In this document: positions 15,653 to 23,982 of the stretch, piece by piece | Numbering within the stretch: the stretch's first letter is position 1 | Layout of the letters: every line of letters starts with the position of its first letter | Origin: Clostridia bacterium | Lineage (GTDB): Bacteria; Bacillota; Clostridia; Oscillospirales; CAG-272 | Length of the DNA stretch: 34,280 nucleotides | Direction of reading: 5' to 3' | Assembly: GCA_017452525.1 (NCBI GenBank) | Contig: JAFTMG010000132.1 | Coordinates: 1 to 34,280, forward strand | Notes under the pieces: generated by a model | Told to the model about the DNA's origin: nothing | The model's database searches: none | The model's input: only the letters and a program-made list of their open reading frames with translations | Position numbers and translations under genes: made by a program

Positions 15653-15797
15653 ATCCACCGGCTTCCGTTTTGAGCCGTTCAATTTCGTAGCCAACCTGCA
15701 ATATATGGGCCTCGGTATGCTGGCGATCTTCGTCGTCATCGGCGTCATCGTCGGTATCACCTATCTGCTCAACACCATTTTCAAGGAAAAGAAATAA
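15579..15797 (+). CDS. oadG: OadG-like gamma subunit of Na+-pump decarboxylase
   Basis: A 72-residue protein with one strong transmembrane helix (about 43-62, MGLGMLAIFVVIGVIVG) preceded by FNFVANLQY and followed by TYLLNTIFKEKK, the usual layout of small gamma subunits that anchor and stabilise the alpha-beta complex. AGGAGG at 15568-15573 serves ATG 15579 or, at better spacing, ATG 15582. The first 74 nt overlap the extended beta frame, which is unusual. It is followed by two very strong hairpins. Assignment rests on position after the beta subunit and on the helix pattern, because gamma subunits are poorly conserved. Confidence 0.8.
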   Translation: MMLHVYSLLAAIRLTLLRGVTLLAESTGFRFEPFNFVANLQYMGLGMLAIFVVIGVIVGITYLLNTIFKEKK

Positions 15798-15807
15798 GCC
15801 GTCCGAA

Positions 15808-15850
15808 TGACAACGCCCCGCGCGGAAAAACTCCGCGCGGGGCGTTGTCA
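15808..15850 (+). terminator. Perfect 19-bp hairpin after oadG
   Basis: Arms 15808-15826 and 15832-15850 are perfectly complementary with a 5-nt loop (AAAAC). No T tract follows directly; it may protect the 3' end or act with the next hairpin. Confidence 0.75.
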
Positions 15851-15858
15851 CGCATATG

Positions 15859-15900
15859 AAAGCCCGCAAGCGATGACGGGGCATCGCTTGCGGGCTTTTT
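15859..15900. terminator. Bidirectional terminator between oadG and the DUF1836 gene
   Basis: Perfect 17-bp stem (15859-15875 with 15882-15898), 6-nt loop, then TTTTTCTTTT on the plus strand. It is 4 nt from the DUF1836 stop, so it can end both convergent transcripts. Confidence 0.9.
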
Positions 15901-15903
15901 CTT

Positions 15904-16632
15904 TTATCCTTCCTTCGCCGTACCGACGTCGTCCTCAATGGCCTGTGCCGTTTCTGCGGCGGCGGGTTCCTTTTCCTGTTCTTTTTCCTTTTCCTTCGTC
16001 TTCTCGCGCTTGCGCTCTTCCTTTTCCCTTGCCTTCTCCTCATCGGCGCGCTCGCGGCGCTCCTTTTCCAAAAGCTCGGGGTCGGGATAGCGGGCGGCGA
16101 TCAATGCGCGGGCGATCCCGTTGGTATAGGACGACACCGCCACAAGGCTCAGAAGAAACACCAGAAAATCCCGATCGTCCTCCACCGAAAGCGCCTGCTC
16201 GGTCAGAAGCCGCTCCACCACGTCACAGCTCAGGGCGCGGGCATCCTCCTTGGTATCCAGATATCGGTCATAGCAGGCAATCAGATCACGGTCCTCAAAG
16301 CCCTCCAGCACATCCACGCCCGTCAGCATTCGCTTGATCTCACCGATGGGCATACTGCTCTTCAGCGCGTTGACCAGCAGCATCTGCACAATATGCTCCT
16401 TGGCGTATTTCTTGCCCTTGACAGGCTTGATCAGACCGTCCTTGGAGTAGTTGTTGACCATGGTCTTGGTCAGCGGCTTATCCTGATGGTATGCCGATGC
16501 CGTGGCACGGTTGTCTGCCACAAGGCTCAGGATCTGATCAAGATATAAATCGATGGCGGGAATATCCTGCGAGCGCAGATCGGCATCCCGAAGCATCTCC
16601 GCAATGATCTCCTGCATCTGTTGCTTATCCAT
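15904..16632 (-). CDS. DUF1836 domain protein with charged tail
   Basis: A 242-residue protein. Residues about 24-125 match the DUF1836 pattern (IPAIDLYLDQI, then LTKTMVNNYSKDGLIKP, KKYAKEHIVQMLLVNALK), a Firmicute family with a predicted winged-helix/MerR-like DNA-binding region; function unknown. Residues 188-222 are a Lys/Glu-rich tail, probably a charged helix, which is unusual. ATG 16632 has GGAGG upstream. It lies 23 bp after the UPF0210 gene with no terminator between, so it is likely the third gene of that operon. Confidence 0.9.
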   Translation of the reverse strand: MDKQQMQEIIAEMLRDADLRSQDIPAIDLYLDQILSLVADNRATASAYHQDKPLTKTMVNNYSKDGLIKPVKGKKYAKEHIVQMLLVNALKSSMPIGEIKRMLTGVDVLEGFEDRDLIACYDRYLDTKEDARALSCDVVERLLTEQALSVEDDRDFLVFLLSLVAVSSYTNGIARALIAARYPDPELLEKERRERADEEKAREKEERKREKTKEKEKEQEKEPAAAETAQAIEDDVGTAKEG

Positions 16633-16655
16633 GGTGTTCCTCCAATTTCAAAAAA

Positions 16656-18014
16656 TCAGTTCTTCAGACTGTGAATGGGCGCGGGAATACGTCCGCCGCG
16701 GGCAATAAACTTGGCGGGAGAGTAGGAATTCAGCTCCATAATGGGAGAATAGCCGAGCAGACCGCCGAAGTTGACGGTATCGCCCACCTTTTTGCCGTAA
16801 GCGGGGATAACGCGGACGGCGGTGGTCTTGGTGTTGACCACACCGATCGCGATCTCGTCGGCGATCAGACCGTTGATGACCGCCTCATCGGTGTCACCGG
16901 GCACACAGACCATGTCCAGACCCACCGAGCAAACGGCGGTCATAGCCTCCAGCTTGTTCATGGTCAGCGCGCCTCTCTCAACGGCGGCGATCATACCGGC
17001 ATCCTCGGATACGGGAATGAAAGCGCCGGAAAGTCCGCCGACGTGGGACGATGCCATCACGCCGCCCTTCTTGACCGCGTCGTTGAGCATCGCCAGCGCC
17101 GCGGTGGTGCCGTAGCAGCCGCAGGACTCGAGTCCCATATTTTCCAGGATCTGCGCCACCGAGTCACCGACGGCGGGGGTGGGAGCGAGAGATAGGTCGA
17201 TGATGCCGAAGGGCACGTTCAGTCTTCTTGCCGCCTCGCCTGCAACCAGCTGACCGACGCGGGTGATCTTGAACGCCGTCTTCTTGATGACGTCCGCCAG
17301 CTCGGAAAGGTCACAATCGCCCGCGCGGGCAATGGCGGAACTGACCACACCGGGACCGGAAACGCCCACGTTGATGACCGTCTCGGGCTCGCCGATGCCG
17401 TGGAAGGCACCTGCCATAAAGGGATTATCCTCGGGCACGTTGGCAAACACCACCAGCTTGGCGGCACCGATGGAGTTGTTGTCACGGGTCAGATATGCCG
17501 CCCGCTTGATGGTCTTGCCCATCAGCTGGATGGCGTCCATATTGATGCCCGCCTTGGTGGAAGCAACGTTGACGGAGGAGCAAACGAAGCTCGTCTCGGC
17601 AAGCGCCTCGGGAATGACGGAGATGAGATTGCGGGCACCGGTGGTCATACCCTTCTGCACCAGCGCGGAGAAACCGCCGATGAAGTTGATGCCAAGGGTC
17701 TTTGCCGCACGGTCCAGCGTGTGCGCGATCTTGAGGTATCCCTCGGGAGAGAGAGTACCGCCCACCAGCGAGATGGGGGTGACGGAAACACGCTTGTTGA
17801 CGATGGGCACGCCGTATTCCTTTTCAATATTGCAACCGGTCTTGACGAGATGCTCAGCGCGGGTGGTGATCTTATCGTAGATCTTCTGACACAGGCGGTC
17901 CTCATCCTCGCTGACGCAGTCAAAGAGGGAGATGCCCATGGTGATGGTACGGATATCCAGATTCTCCTCGCGGATCATCTTGATCGTTTCCAGAATATCA
18001 GCAGTATTCAGCAT
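16656..18014 (-). CDS. UPF0210/PFL family protein
   Basis: A 452-residue soluble protein of the PFL (DUF711, UPF0210) family. The N-terminal [14 protein letters not shown], the internal [12 protein letters not shown] and [11 protein letters not shown], and Gly-rich segments fit well, and length is typical. The biochemical role is unknown; structural studies relate the family to pyruvate formate-lyase-like folds. It almost always follows an ACT-domain gene in Firmicutes, as it does here (15-bp gap). ATG 18014 has GAGGAG ten bases upstream. Confidence 0.93.
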   Translation of the reverse strand: MLNTADILETIKMIREENLDIRTITMGISLFDCVSEDEDRLCQKIYDKITTRAEHLVKTGCNIEKEYGVPIVNKRVSVTPISLVGGTLSPEGYLKIAHTLDRAAKTLGINFIGGFSALVQKGMTTGARNLISVIPEALAETSFVCSSVNVASTKAGINMDAIQLMGKTIKRAAYLTRDNNSIGAAKLVVFANVPEDNPFMAGAFHGIGEPETVINVGVSGPGVVSSAIARAGDCDLSELADVIKKTAFKITRVGQLVAGEAARRLNVPFGIIDLSLAPTPAVGDSVAQILENMGLESCGCYGTTAALAMLNDAVKKGGVMASSHVGGLSGAFIPVSEDAGMIAAVERGALTMNKLEAMTAVCSVGLDMVCVPGDTDEAVINGLIADEIAIGVVNTKTTAVRVIPAYGKKVGDTVNFGGLLGYSPIMELNSYSPAKFIARGGRIPAPIHSLKN

Positions 18015-18029
18015 GTTGATTCAATCTCC

Positions 18030-18299
18030 TCAAATGTGATGCATGGTGTTGAAAATATCCTCGTGCATGGCGTGAATATCCAAGCCCATATCCTTGCCCA
18101 GTGCCGCCAGCGTGTCAACGAACTCGGCAAAGGGGATCTTAAGTCGGTCGATATCGGCAAGCATGATCATGGCAAAATATTCGGAAAGAACGCTCTGGGT
18201 GATATCAAGAATGTTGGCGCCCTGATCGGCACAAACACGGCTGACGTTGGCAATGATACCGACGCTGTCCTTGCCGGTAACGGTGATGACTGCTTTCAT
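18030..18299 (-). CDS. ACT domain protein, UPF0237 family
   Basis: An 89-residue single ACT domain (MKAVITVTGKDSVGIIANVSRV...DITQSVL), the small-ligand-binding fold, related to GcvR. Start ATG 18299 has AAAGGAA eight bases upstream; a longer frame reaching 18371 crosses the promoter and is rejected. First gene of the ACT-UPF0210-DUF1836 operon. The family partner and conserved order suggest a sensory role for the UPF0210 protein; the ligand is unknown. Confidence 0.93.
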   Translation of the reverse strand: MKAVITVTGKDSVGIIANVSRVCADQGANILDITQSVLSEYFAMIMLADIDRLKIPFAEFVDTLAALGKDMGLDIHAMHEDIFNTMHHI

Positions 18300-18332
18300 G
18301 GCAAAAATTCCTTTCACAAAGAAAAATTCACA

Positions 18333-18359
18333 CGGATACGCGCCTCTCGGCGCGATCCG
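18333..18359 (-). other. Hairpin in the 5' leader of the ACT operon
   Basis: Arms CGGAT and CGCGCC pair with GGCGCG and ATCCG (one bulged base), about 11 bp. It lies between the promoter (-10 at 18374-18379) and the ACT start codon. Function unknown. Confidence 0.5.
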
Positions 18360-18373
18360 ATCTTTCTGCATTC

Positions 18374-18402
18374 ATTATATCGTATTCAAAACGAAATTTC
18401 AA
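18374..18402 (-). promoter_or_regulatory. Promoter of the ACT-UPF0210-DUF1836 operon
   Basis: Minus strand TTGAAA (18402-18397), 17-nt spacer, TATAAT (18379-18374). Confidence 0.88.
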
Positions 18403-18431
18403 GAACTTTTGCAAGTTTTTTTCGTTTACGC

Positions 18432-18460
18432 TTGCTATTATGAGAAAAAAATGTTAAAAT
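18432..18460 (+). promoter_or_regulatory. Probable promoter of the second isomerase gene, with long leader
   Basis: TTGCTA (18432-18437), 17-nt spacer, TAAAAT (18455-18460). About 160 nt of untranslated leader follows, with a small hairpin GTCGG/CCGAC near 18553-18570. No known riboswitch was recognised. Confidence 0.6.
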
Positions 18461-18628
18461 AAACAAAACAGGCGTTTTCGGGGAGACGGTACGGTCGATT
18501 TCTTTCCCGAAAGCCACCCCCGACCCGATTCTGTCCCACCGCAAAGGGTTCGGTCGGCATGCTCCGACTGCGCCTCAGGGCAAGAGACGGCATTTTCCGA
18601 ACAAATCCATATCAAGGAGAACAACGAC

Positions 18629-19510
18629 ATGATGACTTTATCTTCCTCCACCTGGCTGATGAGCGCCCTCCCCAGCAACAAGGGCTTTTACACCATCGAA
18701 GAGTGCCTCGACACCATGAGAGCGGCAGGCTTTGAATACATGGATGCCAATCTCTGGTCTCTCAGCGGCAGAAACCGCCCCGCGGGGCAGGACAATTGGA
18801 AGGAATGGGCAGAGGCTACCCGCGCGCACGCCGACAAGCTGGGCATCAAGTTCCGCCAGACCCACGGTCAGACCCTCTCCGGTCAGCAATGGGACGACCC
18901 CAATTACGCCGAGGCGGAGTACGTGTGGGCAATGAACTACCGTTGCATCGAGATCACCAAGATGCTGGGTGCCGAGTGGATGGTCATGCACCCCACCAAT
19001 CTGCCCCACGATCCTCTCTACAGCCGCAAGAAGGCACGTGAGGCGAATCTGAAATACCTCGCCCCCTTCATCGAAGCCGCCAAGAAGACGGGCATCGGCA
19101 TCGCGGTCGAGAACATGGTAGATTTTGGCGGAAAGCGCCGCCGTTACTGCGGCGGTGACCCTGAGGAGCTGATCGAGCTGATCGACACCATCAACGACCC
19201 CTCCGTCGGCATGTGCATCGACACGGGACACGCCCACGTCAGCGGCATCCACGTGCCCTCCTTCATTCGCATGGCGGGAGACCGCCTCAAGGCGACCCAC
19301 ATCGACGACAACAACCGCGACGGCGATACCCATCTGCCTCCCTTCTTCGGCACCATCGACTGGGCAGACACCATGAAGGCGTTCAAGGACATCAACTACC
19401 GGAACGACTTCTCCTTCGAGCTGGGCTCCCAGCGCTTCCCCACCGCCCACCGCCCCAACTGGTGTCGGTTCATCCACGATCTGGGCGAGGATCTGTTCCG
19501 GATGATGTAA
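18629..19510 (+). CDS. Sugar phosphate isomerase/epimerase family protein
   Basis: A 293-residue xylose isomerase-like TIM barrel. Expected metal ligands are E161 (AVENM), D198 (CIDTGHAH), H224 (THIDDN) and E264 (FSFELG). AAGGAGA at 18614-18620 precedes two adjacent ATG codons (18629 and 18632); the first has 8-nt spacing. It stands upstream of transketolase on the same strand, but the transketolase pair has its own consensus promoter, so co-transcription is partial at most. Likely converts a sugar or sugar phosphate feeding the pentose phosphate pathway; substrate unknown. Clearly different in sequence from the genes at 4218 and 21572. Confidence 0.88.
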   Translation: MMTLSSSTWLMSALPSNKGFYTIEECLDTMRAAGFEYMDANLWSLSGRNRPAGQDNWKEWAEATRAHADKLGIKFRQTHGQTLSGQQWDDPNYAEAEYVWAMNYRCIEITKMLGAEWMVMHPTNLPHDPLYSRKKAREANLKYLAPFIEAAKKTGIGIAVENMVDFGGKRRRYCGGDPEELIELIDTINDPSVGMCIDTGHAHVSGIHVPSFIRMAGDRLKATHIDDNNRDGDTHLPPFFGTIDWADTMKAFKDINYRNDFSFELGSQRFPTAHRPNWCRFIHDLGEDLFRMM

Positions 19511-19543
19511 CCCGGAAAAACTCTTCATATTCCCAAATCGTTA

Positions 19544-19572
19544 TTGACAAAAAAACAAAGAAGCGATATAAT
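19544..19572 (+). promoter_or_regulatory. Consensus promoter of the transketolase genes
   Basis: TTGACA (19544-19549), 17-nt spacer, TATAAT (19567-19572), perfect at both hexamers. It starts 34 nt after the previous stop codon. Confidence 0.95.
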
Positions 19573-19614
19573 TAGAATCGTAAAAAGAAAATCCATGCAA
19601 GGAGGCTTCCTATC

Positions 19615-20442
19615 ATGAATGAAGCGAAGATCACAGAGCTGAAAAAGCTCGCGACAGAAGTGCGCCTCGGCATTCTCGAGGGCGTACACGCCGCCGCATC
19701 CGGTCACCCCGGCGGATCCCTTTCCATCGCCGATATCCTGACCTATCTCTACTTTGAAGAAATGAACGTTGACCCCAAGAATCCCAAGTGGGAGGACAGA
19801 GACCGTTTCGTTCTCTCCAAGGGTCATTGCGCACCCGCGCTTTACACCGTTCTCGCGCTCAAGGGCTATTTCCCCCGCGAGGAGATCGCCAATCTGCGCC
19901 AGATCGACTCCTTCCTGCAGGGTCACCCCGATATGAAGGGCACCCCCGGCGTGGATATGTCCACCGGCTCTCTCGGTATGGGTATCTCCACCGCCTGCGG
20001 CATGGCGCTTGCCGCTAAGCTGAACGGCAAATCCTACCGCACCTACACCATCGTCGGCGACGGCGAGAGCCAGGAGGGTCAGGTTTGGGAGGCTGCCATG
20101 TTCGCCGCTCATTACAAGCTGGATAACCTGTGCCTGATCGTGGACTGGAACAACCTCCAGATCGACGGTAAGATCACCGAGGTCATGAACCCCACGCCCC
20201 ACGATAAGAAGTTGGAGGCATTCGGCTTCCACGTCATCTCCATCGATGCGCACGATTTCAACCAGATCGAGGCTGCGCTGAACGAGGCAAAGACCGTCAA
20301 GGGCAAGCCCACCGCCATCATCGCCAAGTCCGTCAAGGGCAAGGGCGTCTCCTTCATGGAGGATCAGGCAAGCTGGCACGGCTCCGCACCCAACGACGAG
20401 CAGTACGCTCAGGCTGTTGCCGAGCTGAAGGCAACCATCTAA
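19615..20442 (+). CDS. Transketolase, N-terminal subunit (split enzyme)
   Basis: A 275-residue TPP-binding half. H31 in SGHPGG, H71 in KGHCAP and H104 in QGHPD match transketolase active-site histidines; the TPP/Mg motif begins at GDGESQEG (148-155) and ends at the WNN near 178-180. AAGGAGG precedes the ATG. Transfers two-carbon units between ketose and aldose phosphates in the non-oxidative pentose phosphate pathway. The C-terminal half is encoded 15 bp downstream as a separate protein, the common arrangement in many Clostridia and archaea. Confidence 0.96.
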   Translation: MNEAKITELKKLATEVRLGILEGVHAAASGHPGGSLSIADILTYLYFEEMNVDPKNPKWEDRDRFVLSKGHCAPALYTVLALKGYFPREEIANLRQIDSFLQGHPDMKGTPGVDMSTGSLGMGISTACGMALAAKLNGKSYRTYTIVGDGESQEGQVWEAAMFAAHYKLDNLCLIVDWNNLQIDGKITEVMNPTPHDKKLEAFGFHVISIDAHDFNQIEAALNEAKTVKGKPTAIIAKSVKGKGVSFMEDQASWHGSAPNDEQYAQAVAELKATI

Positions 20443-20457
20443 GGAGGTATACGGATC

Positions 20458-21411
20458 ATGGCATATAAAATTGGTGATAAAGTAGCGACCAGAGAAGCCT
20501 ACGGCAACGCGCTGGTCGAGCTGGCTGACAAATACGATTACGTGGTACTTGACGCGGACCTTGCTGCCGCTACCAAGACCGGTGTCTTCAAGAAGGCACA
20601 CCCCGAAAGATTCTTTGACTGCGGTATCGCCGAGGGCAACATGATGTGCGTAGCGGCAGGTCTTGCCGCCGCAGGTAAGATGGCGTTTGCCTCTACCTTC
20701 GCCATGTTCGCCGCCGGCAGAGCATTCGAGCAGGTGCGCAACGCCATCGGCTACCCCCACCTCAACGTCAAGATCGGTGCCACCCACGCGGGCATCACCG
20801 TCGGTGAGGACGGCGCCACCCACCAGTGCAACGAGGATATCGCCACCATGCGCACCATCCCCGGCATGACCATCATCAACCCCGCCGACGCGGTAGAGGC
20901 TGCCGCCGCCGTGGAGGCTGCAATGGCAACCTACGGTCCCATGTATATGCGCTTCGGCCGCTTTGCCGTTCCGGTGATCAACGATCCCGCCACCTACAAG
21001 TTTGAGCTGGGCAAGGGCGTGAACCTCAAGGACGGTAGCGACGTGACCATCATCGCCACCGGTCTGATGGTCTCCATGGCGATCGAAGCCGCCAAGACCC
21101 TGGAGGCTGAGGGGATTTCCGCGCGCGTCATCAACATTCACACCATCAAGCCCATTGACAAGGACATCATTCTGGATGCCGCCAAGGCAACCGGTGCCAT
21201 CGTAACTGCCGAGGAGCACAACATCATCGGCGGTCTGGGCTCCGCTGTGGCTGAAGTCATCGGCGAGAACTATCCCGTTCCCGTTGTCCGTGTCGGCGTT
21301 GAGGATAAGTACGGTCACTCCGGCAAGGTTCCTCCGCTGCTTGAAATGTACGGTCTGACTCCCGCGAATATCGTCGCAAAGGCAAAGGCCGCCATCGCGC
21401 TCAAGAAATAA
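20458..21411 (+). CDS. Transketolase, C-terminal subunit (split enzyme)
   Basis: A 317-residue pyrimidine-binding plus C-terminal transketolase half. E59 in DCGIAEGNM is the glutamate that activates the cofactor; THAGITVGEDGATHQ and the C-terminal EEHNIIGGLGSAV are typical. AAGGAGG site; 15-bp gap to the N-terminal subunit gene. The two must assemble to make the active site at their interface. A hairpin terminator follows. Very high codon regularity, as expected for a well expressed central enzyme. Confidence 0.96.
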   Translation: MAYKIGDKVATREAYGNALVELADKYDYVVLDADLAAATKTGVFKKAHPERFFDCGIAEGNMMCVAAGLAAAGKMAFASTFAMFAAGRAFEQVRNAIGYPHLNVKIGATHAGITVGEDGATHQCNEDIATMRTIPGMTIINPADAVEAAAAVEAAMATYGPMYMRFGRFAVPVINDPATYKFELGKGVNLKDGSDVTIIATGLMVSMAIEAAKTLEAEGISARVINIHTIKPIDKDIILDAAKATGAIVTAEEHNIIGGLGSAVAEVIGENYPVPVVRVGVEDKYGHSGKVPPLLEMYGLTPANIVAKAKAAIALKK

Positions 21412-21426
21412 TTTGTTTTCCAAAGA

Positions 21427-21459
21427 GCGGGCGTACACGGCGTGTACGCCCGCCCTTTT
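21427..21459 (+). terminator. Transketolase operon terminator
   Basis: Perfect 12-bp stem GCGGGCGTACAC/GTGTACGCCCGC (21427-21438, 21442-21453), GGC loop, then CCTTTTC. Confidence 0.88.
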
Positions 21460-21571
21460 CAGTAAAAGGTGACCTTGAAAGGTGAATAAACAACGAGGGA
21501 AACCGGGGGTTCCGTCCTTTACTTGGTCTCTCTTTCCTTTTCACCATTACCTGTATTTTCGGAGGTGTACT

Positions 21572-22342
21572 ATGAAATTCGGAGTTTGCGGAGGTCTATC
21601 CCGTCTGTCCGACATCAAGGAGGCAGGCTATGACTATATTGAAATGAATTTTTCCACGCTGGCACTGATGTCGGAGGAGGAATTTGTCAAGACCCGTGAA
21701 GAGCTTGCCCGCACGGGAATGCGCGCCGAGGCATTCAACGGCTTTTTTAAGTCGGATATGGTCCTTTACGGCGAAAAAGCGGATCTTGCCGCCATTGCCG
21801 CCTATTGCGAGACCGCCTTTTCCCGCGCCGCTCAGCTGGGCGGTGAGGTAGCGGTGCTTGGCAGCGGCGGTGCACGCGCCATCCCGGAGGGCATGACACG
21901 GGAAGAAACCGAGGAGCAGTTCTGCCGTGTGCTGACCGTCTGCGGTGACGTTGCCCTCAAGCACGGCATGCGCATTGCCATTGAGCCGCTGCGCGCCTGC
22001 GAGTGCAATTACATCCATCTGGTGAGCGAGGGTGCCGCCATCTGCCGCCGTGTCAACCACCCTGCCGTCAAGCTGCTGGTGGACTTCTTCCACTTCTGGA
22101 GCGGCGAGGAGCCCATCTCTGCCCTGCACGACGCCGCCGACGTGCTGATCCACGCCCATCTGGCACGCCCCAACGCCGACCGCGCCATGCCCCGTGAGGA
22201 GGACCGCGAAACGGTGGCTCTCTGGGCGCAGGCTCTGCGTGAGATCGGCTACCCGGGACGGCTCAGTCTGGAGGGGCGCCACGACGAGGAATTTTCCGTC
22301 TCCATCCGCCGCACCCGCGCGTATCTTGATCTCTTCGCATAA
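21572..22342 (+). CDS. Sugar phosphate isomerase/epimerase family protein
   Basis: A 256-residue xylose isomerase-like TIM barrel. Predicted metal ligands: E138 (AIEPL), D171 (LVDFFH), H196 (HAHLARP) and E234 (LSLEG). Start ATG 21572 has GGAGGT five bases upstream; the longer frame from 21482 has no such site. Shortest of the three paralogues in the window. It lies 9 bp before a transporter gene, so the two are an operon, suggesting that the transporter moves the substrate or product. No clear promoter was found in 21460-21571. Confidence 0.87.
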   Translation: MKFGVCGGLSRLSDIKEAGYDYIEMNFSTLALMSEEEFVKTREELARTGMRAEAFNGFFKSDMVLYGEKADLAAIAAYCETAFSRAAQLGGEVAVLGSGGARAIPEGMTREETEEQFCRVLTVCGDVALKHGMRIAIEPLRACECNYIHLVSEGAAICRRVNHPAVKLLVDFFHFWSGEEPISALHDAADVLIHAHLARPNADRAMPREEDRETVALWAQALREIGYPGRLSLEGRHDEEFSVSIRRTRAYLDLFA

Positions 22343-22351
22343 GGAACTATC

Positions 22352-23377
22352 ATGTTAGACGTATTACTTTTTGCGCTGAACGCGGTCATACCCATTCTGC
22401 TTTTGATCCTTTTGGGATATTTTCTCCGCGCCATCGGCTTTTTCGATGAAAAATTTGCCAAGGCGGCGAACAAGCTGATGTTCCGCGTGGCACTCCCCGT
22501 TCTCTTGTTTTACAACATTTATACGGTGGAATCCATGGAGGTCTTTCAGCTCTCCGCCATCGTCTACGCGGCGCTCGGCGTGCTGGTCCTCTTCGGGATC
22601 GGTATGGCGGTGGCACTTCTCGCCATTCCCGACCATCGTCAACGCGGCGTGGTGGCGCAATGTGCCTTCCGCTCCAATTTCGCCATCATCGGTCTGCCCC
22701 TCGGTGCCGCCCTGGGCGGCGCGCAGGGCAGCGCACTGACCGCCATCATCTCGGCGATCACCATCCCTCTCTTCAACGTCCTCGCCGTCTTTGCCCTGAC
22801 CGTTTTTCTGGACAGCGGCGACGGCACGGAAAAGAAACGGATCGATCTCGGTGCCATCGGCAAGAAGATCGTCACCAACCCCCTGATCATCGGCGTCCTT
22901 TCGGGCATTCTCGCCCTCGTCATCCGCGCCCTGCTTCCCACCCGCGCGGACGGCGAGACCGTTTTTTCTCTCTCGCGGGACGTGCCCATGATCTATCAGG
23001 CGATCAAATGGCTGGCAAACATGGCAACGCCGCTGGCACTCATCTCCCTCGGCGGTCAGTTCAGCTTCCGTGCCACAGGGCAGATGTGGCGGCAGATCGT
23101 CATCGGTACGGGCATCCGCATCGTGCTGGCTCCCTGCCTCGGCGTTCTTGGCGCCTTTCTGCTGACCCGTGCGGGCGTGATGGAGGCGAACAATGCCCAA
23201 TACGCGGCATTCATCGCCCTCTTCGGCTCTCCCGTTGCGGCGTCCAGCGCCATCATGGCGTCGGAAATGGGCAACGACGAGCAGCTGGCGGCACAGTACG
23301 TGGTCTGGACCAGCGTCGGCTCCGCCGTCAGCATTTTCCTCATCGCCGTTGTCTGCCGTTCGGCAGGACTGCTTTGA
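22352..23377 (+). CDS. AEC family transporter (auxin efflux carrier type)
   Basis: A 341-residue membrane protein with about ten hydrophobic segments in two halves around a charged central loop (residues 152-170). Features of the family include LLILLGYFLR near the N-terminus, NKLMFRVALPVLLF at about 40-53, CAFRSNFAIIGLPLG at about 104-118 and SPVAASSAIMA in the second half. AEC members carry organic acids such as malate or other anions; direction and substrate here are unknown. AAGGAA precedes the ATG, 9 bp after the isomerase stop. Terminated by the hairpin at 23420-23450. Confidence 0.9.
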   Translation: MLDVLLFALNAVIPILLLILLGYFLRAIGFFDEKFAKAANKLMFRVALPVLLFYNIYTVESMEVFQLSAIVYAALGVLVLFGIGMAVALLAIPDHRQRGVVAQCAFRSNFAIIGLPLGAALGGAQGSALTAIISAITIPLFNVLAVFALTVFLDSGDGTEKKRIDLGAIGKKIVTNPLIIGVLSGILALVIRALLPTRADGETVFSLSRDVPMIYQAIKWLANMATPLALISLGGQFSFRATGQMWRQIVIGTGIRIVLAPCLGVLGAFLLTRAGVMEANNAQYAAFIALFGSPVAASSAIMASEMGNDEQLAAQYVVWTSVGSAVSIFLIAVVCRSAGLL

Positions 23378-23419
23378 TCGTCGCAAGATCAGCGAACGGA
23401 CCTACAGTTAAAAAAATCG

Positions 23420-23450
23420 GGCGTTGCGCACGTTTGGCGCAACGCCTTTT
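23420..23450. terminator. Bidirectional terminator
   Basis: Perfect 10-bp stem GGCGTTGCGC/GCGCAACGCC (23420-23429, 23437-23446), 7-nt loop. TTTT follows on the plus strand; the minus strand has CGATTTTTTT. Ends both the AEC gene and the convergent riboswitch operon. Confidence 0.9.
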
Positions 23451-23453
23451 GAT

Positions 23454-23981
23454 TTACATTTTTTCCAGCCGCACGAGAAGATCCCGCAACGGTACGATCA
23501 GCACGCCTGCCGCCAGATTGCCAAGACCGTGCAAAGCGTCAAAGGGCAGACCCGTGGCGATCCATGCCAGCGTTTGCGCCGGCGTGTAGCCAAAGAAAAG
23601 TGCCTGCGCGGGTGCGTAGAGCGTACCGTAGGCAAAGCCGTGAAGCCCGCACACCGCCATATAGACCGGCACCGCGACGCGGCGCGGCATGTTTTTCGGC
23701 AGCAGCATGGTGATGCCCCACAGGACGGTCCAGATATACAGATAGGGCACCCACCAGACGTTGAAGCCGGCATACACACCGGTCAGCAGGATATATACCG
23801 TCAGAGGGACCAGCGCCCGACGGCGATAGACCAGCGTATAGGTCATGGTCAGCATCCCCACGAAGTGGATATTCGGCGCCCACTCCATCAACAGCTTTGA
23901 GAGAAAGAGCACCGTGCCCAGCATGGCGAAAACGCACATATCCCGCACGCGGCGGTGCCGCTCTTTCGCGGTGGTTCTCAT
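23454..23981 (-). CDS. Small membrane protein, ECF-transporter S-component-like
   Basis: A 175-residue protein with about five to six hydrophobic segments after a basic N-terminus (RTTAKERHRRVRD). The overall look (VLFLSKLLMEWAPNIHFVGMLTM..., FNVWWVPYLYIW) is like substrate-binding S components of ECF vitamin transporters; identification is tentative. ATG 23981 begins one base after the stop of the DUF4430 gene, so translation is probably coupled; a longer frame from 24023 overlaps that gene. Under control of the cobalamin riboswitch through co-transcription, which suggests corrinoid uptake. The energising EcfA/EcfT genes are not in the window. Confidence 0.7.
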   Translation of the reverse strand: MRTTAKERHRRVRDMCVFAMLGTVLFLSKLLMEWAPNIHFVGMLTMTYTLVYRRRALVPLTVYILLTGVYAGFNVWWVPYLYIWTVLWGITMLLPKNMPRRVAVPVYMAVCGLHGFAYGTLYAPAQALFFGYTPAQTLAWIATGLPFDALHGLGNLAAGVLIVPLRDLLVRLEKM

Positions 23982-23982
23982 A

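Noticed and set aside
18461..18628. Riboswitch in the long leader of the second isomerase gene
   Set aside because: No conserved core of a known class could be recognised, only short local stems.
19525..21438. 637-codon minus-strand frame opposite the transketolase genes
   Set aside because: It spans both well-supported transketolase genes and their junction; high GC at third positions explains the open antisense frame.
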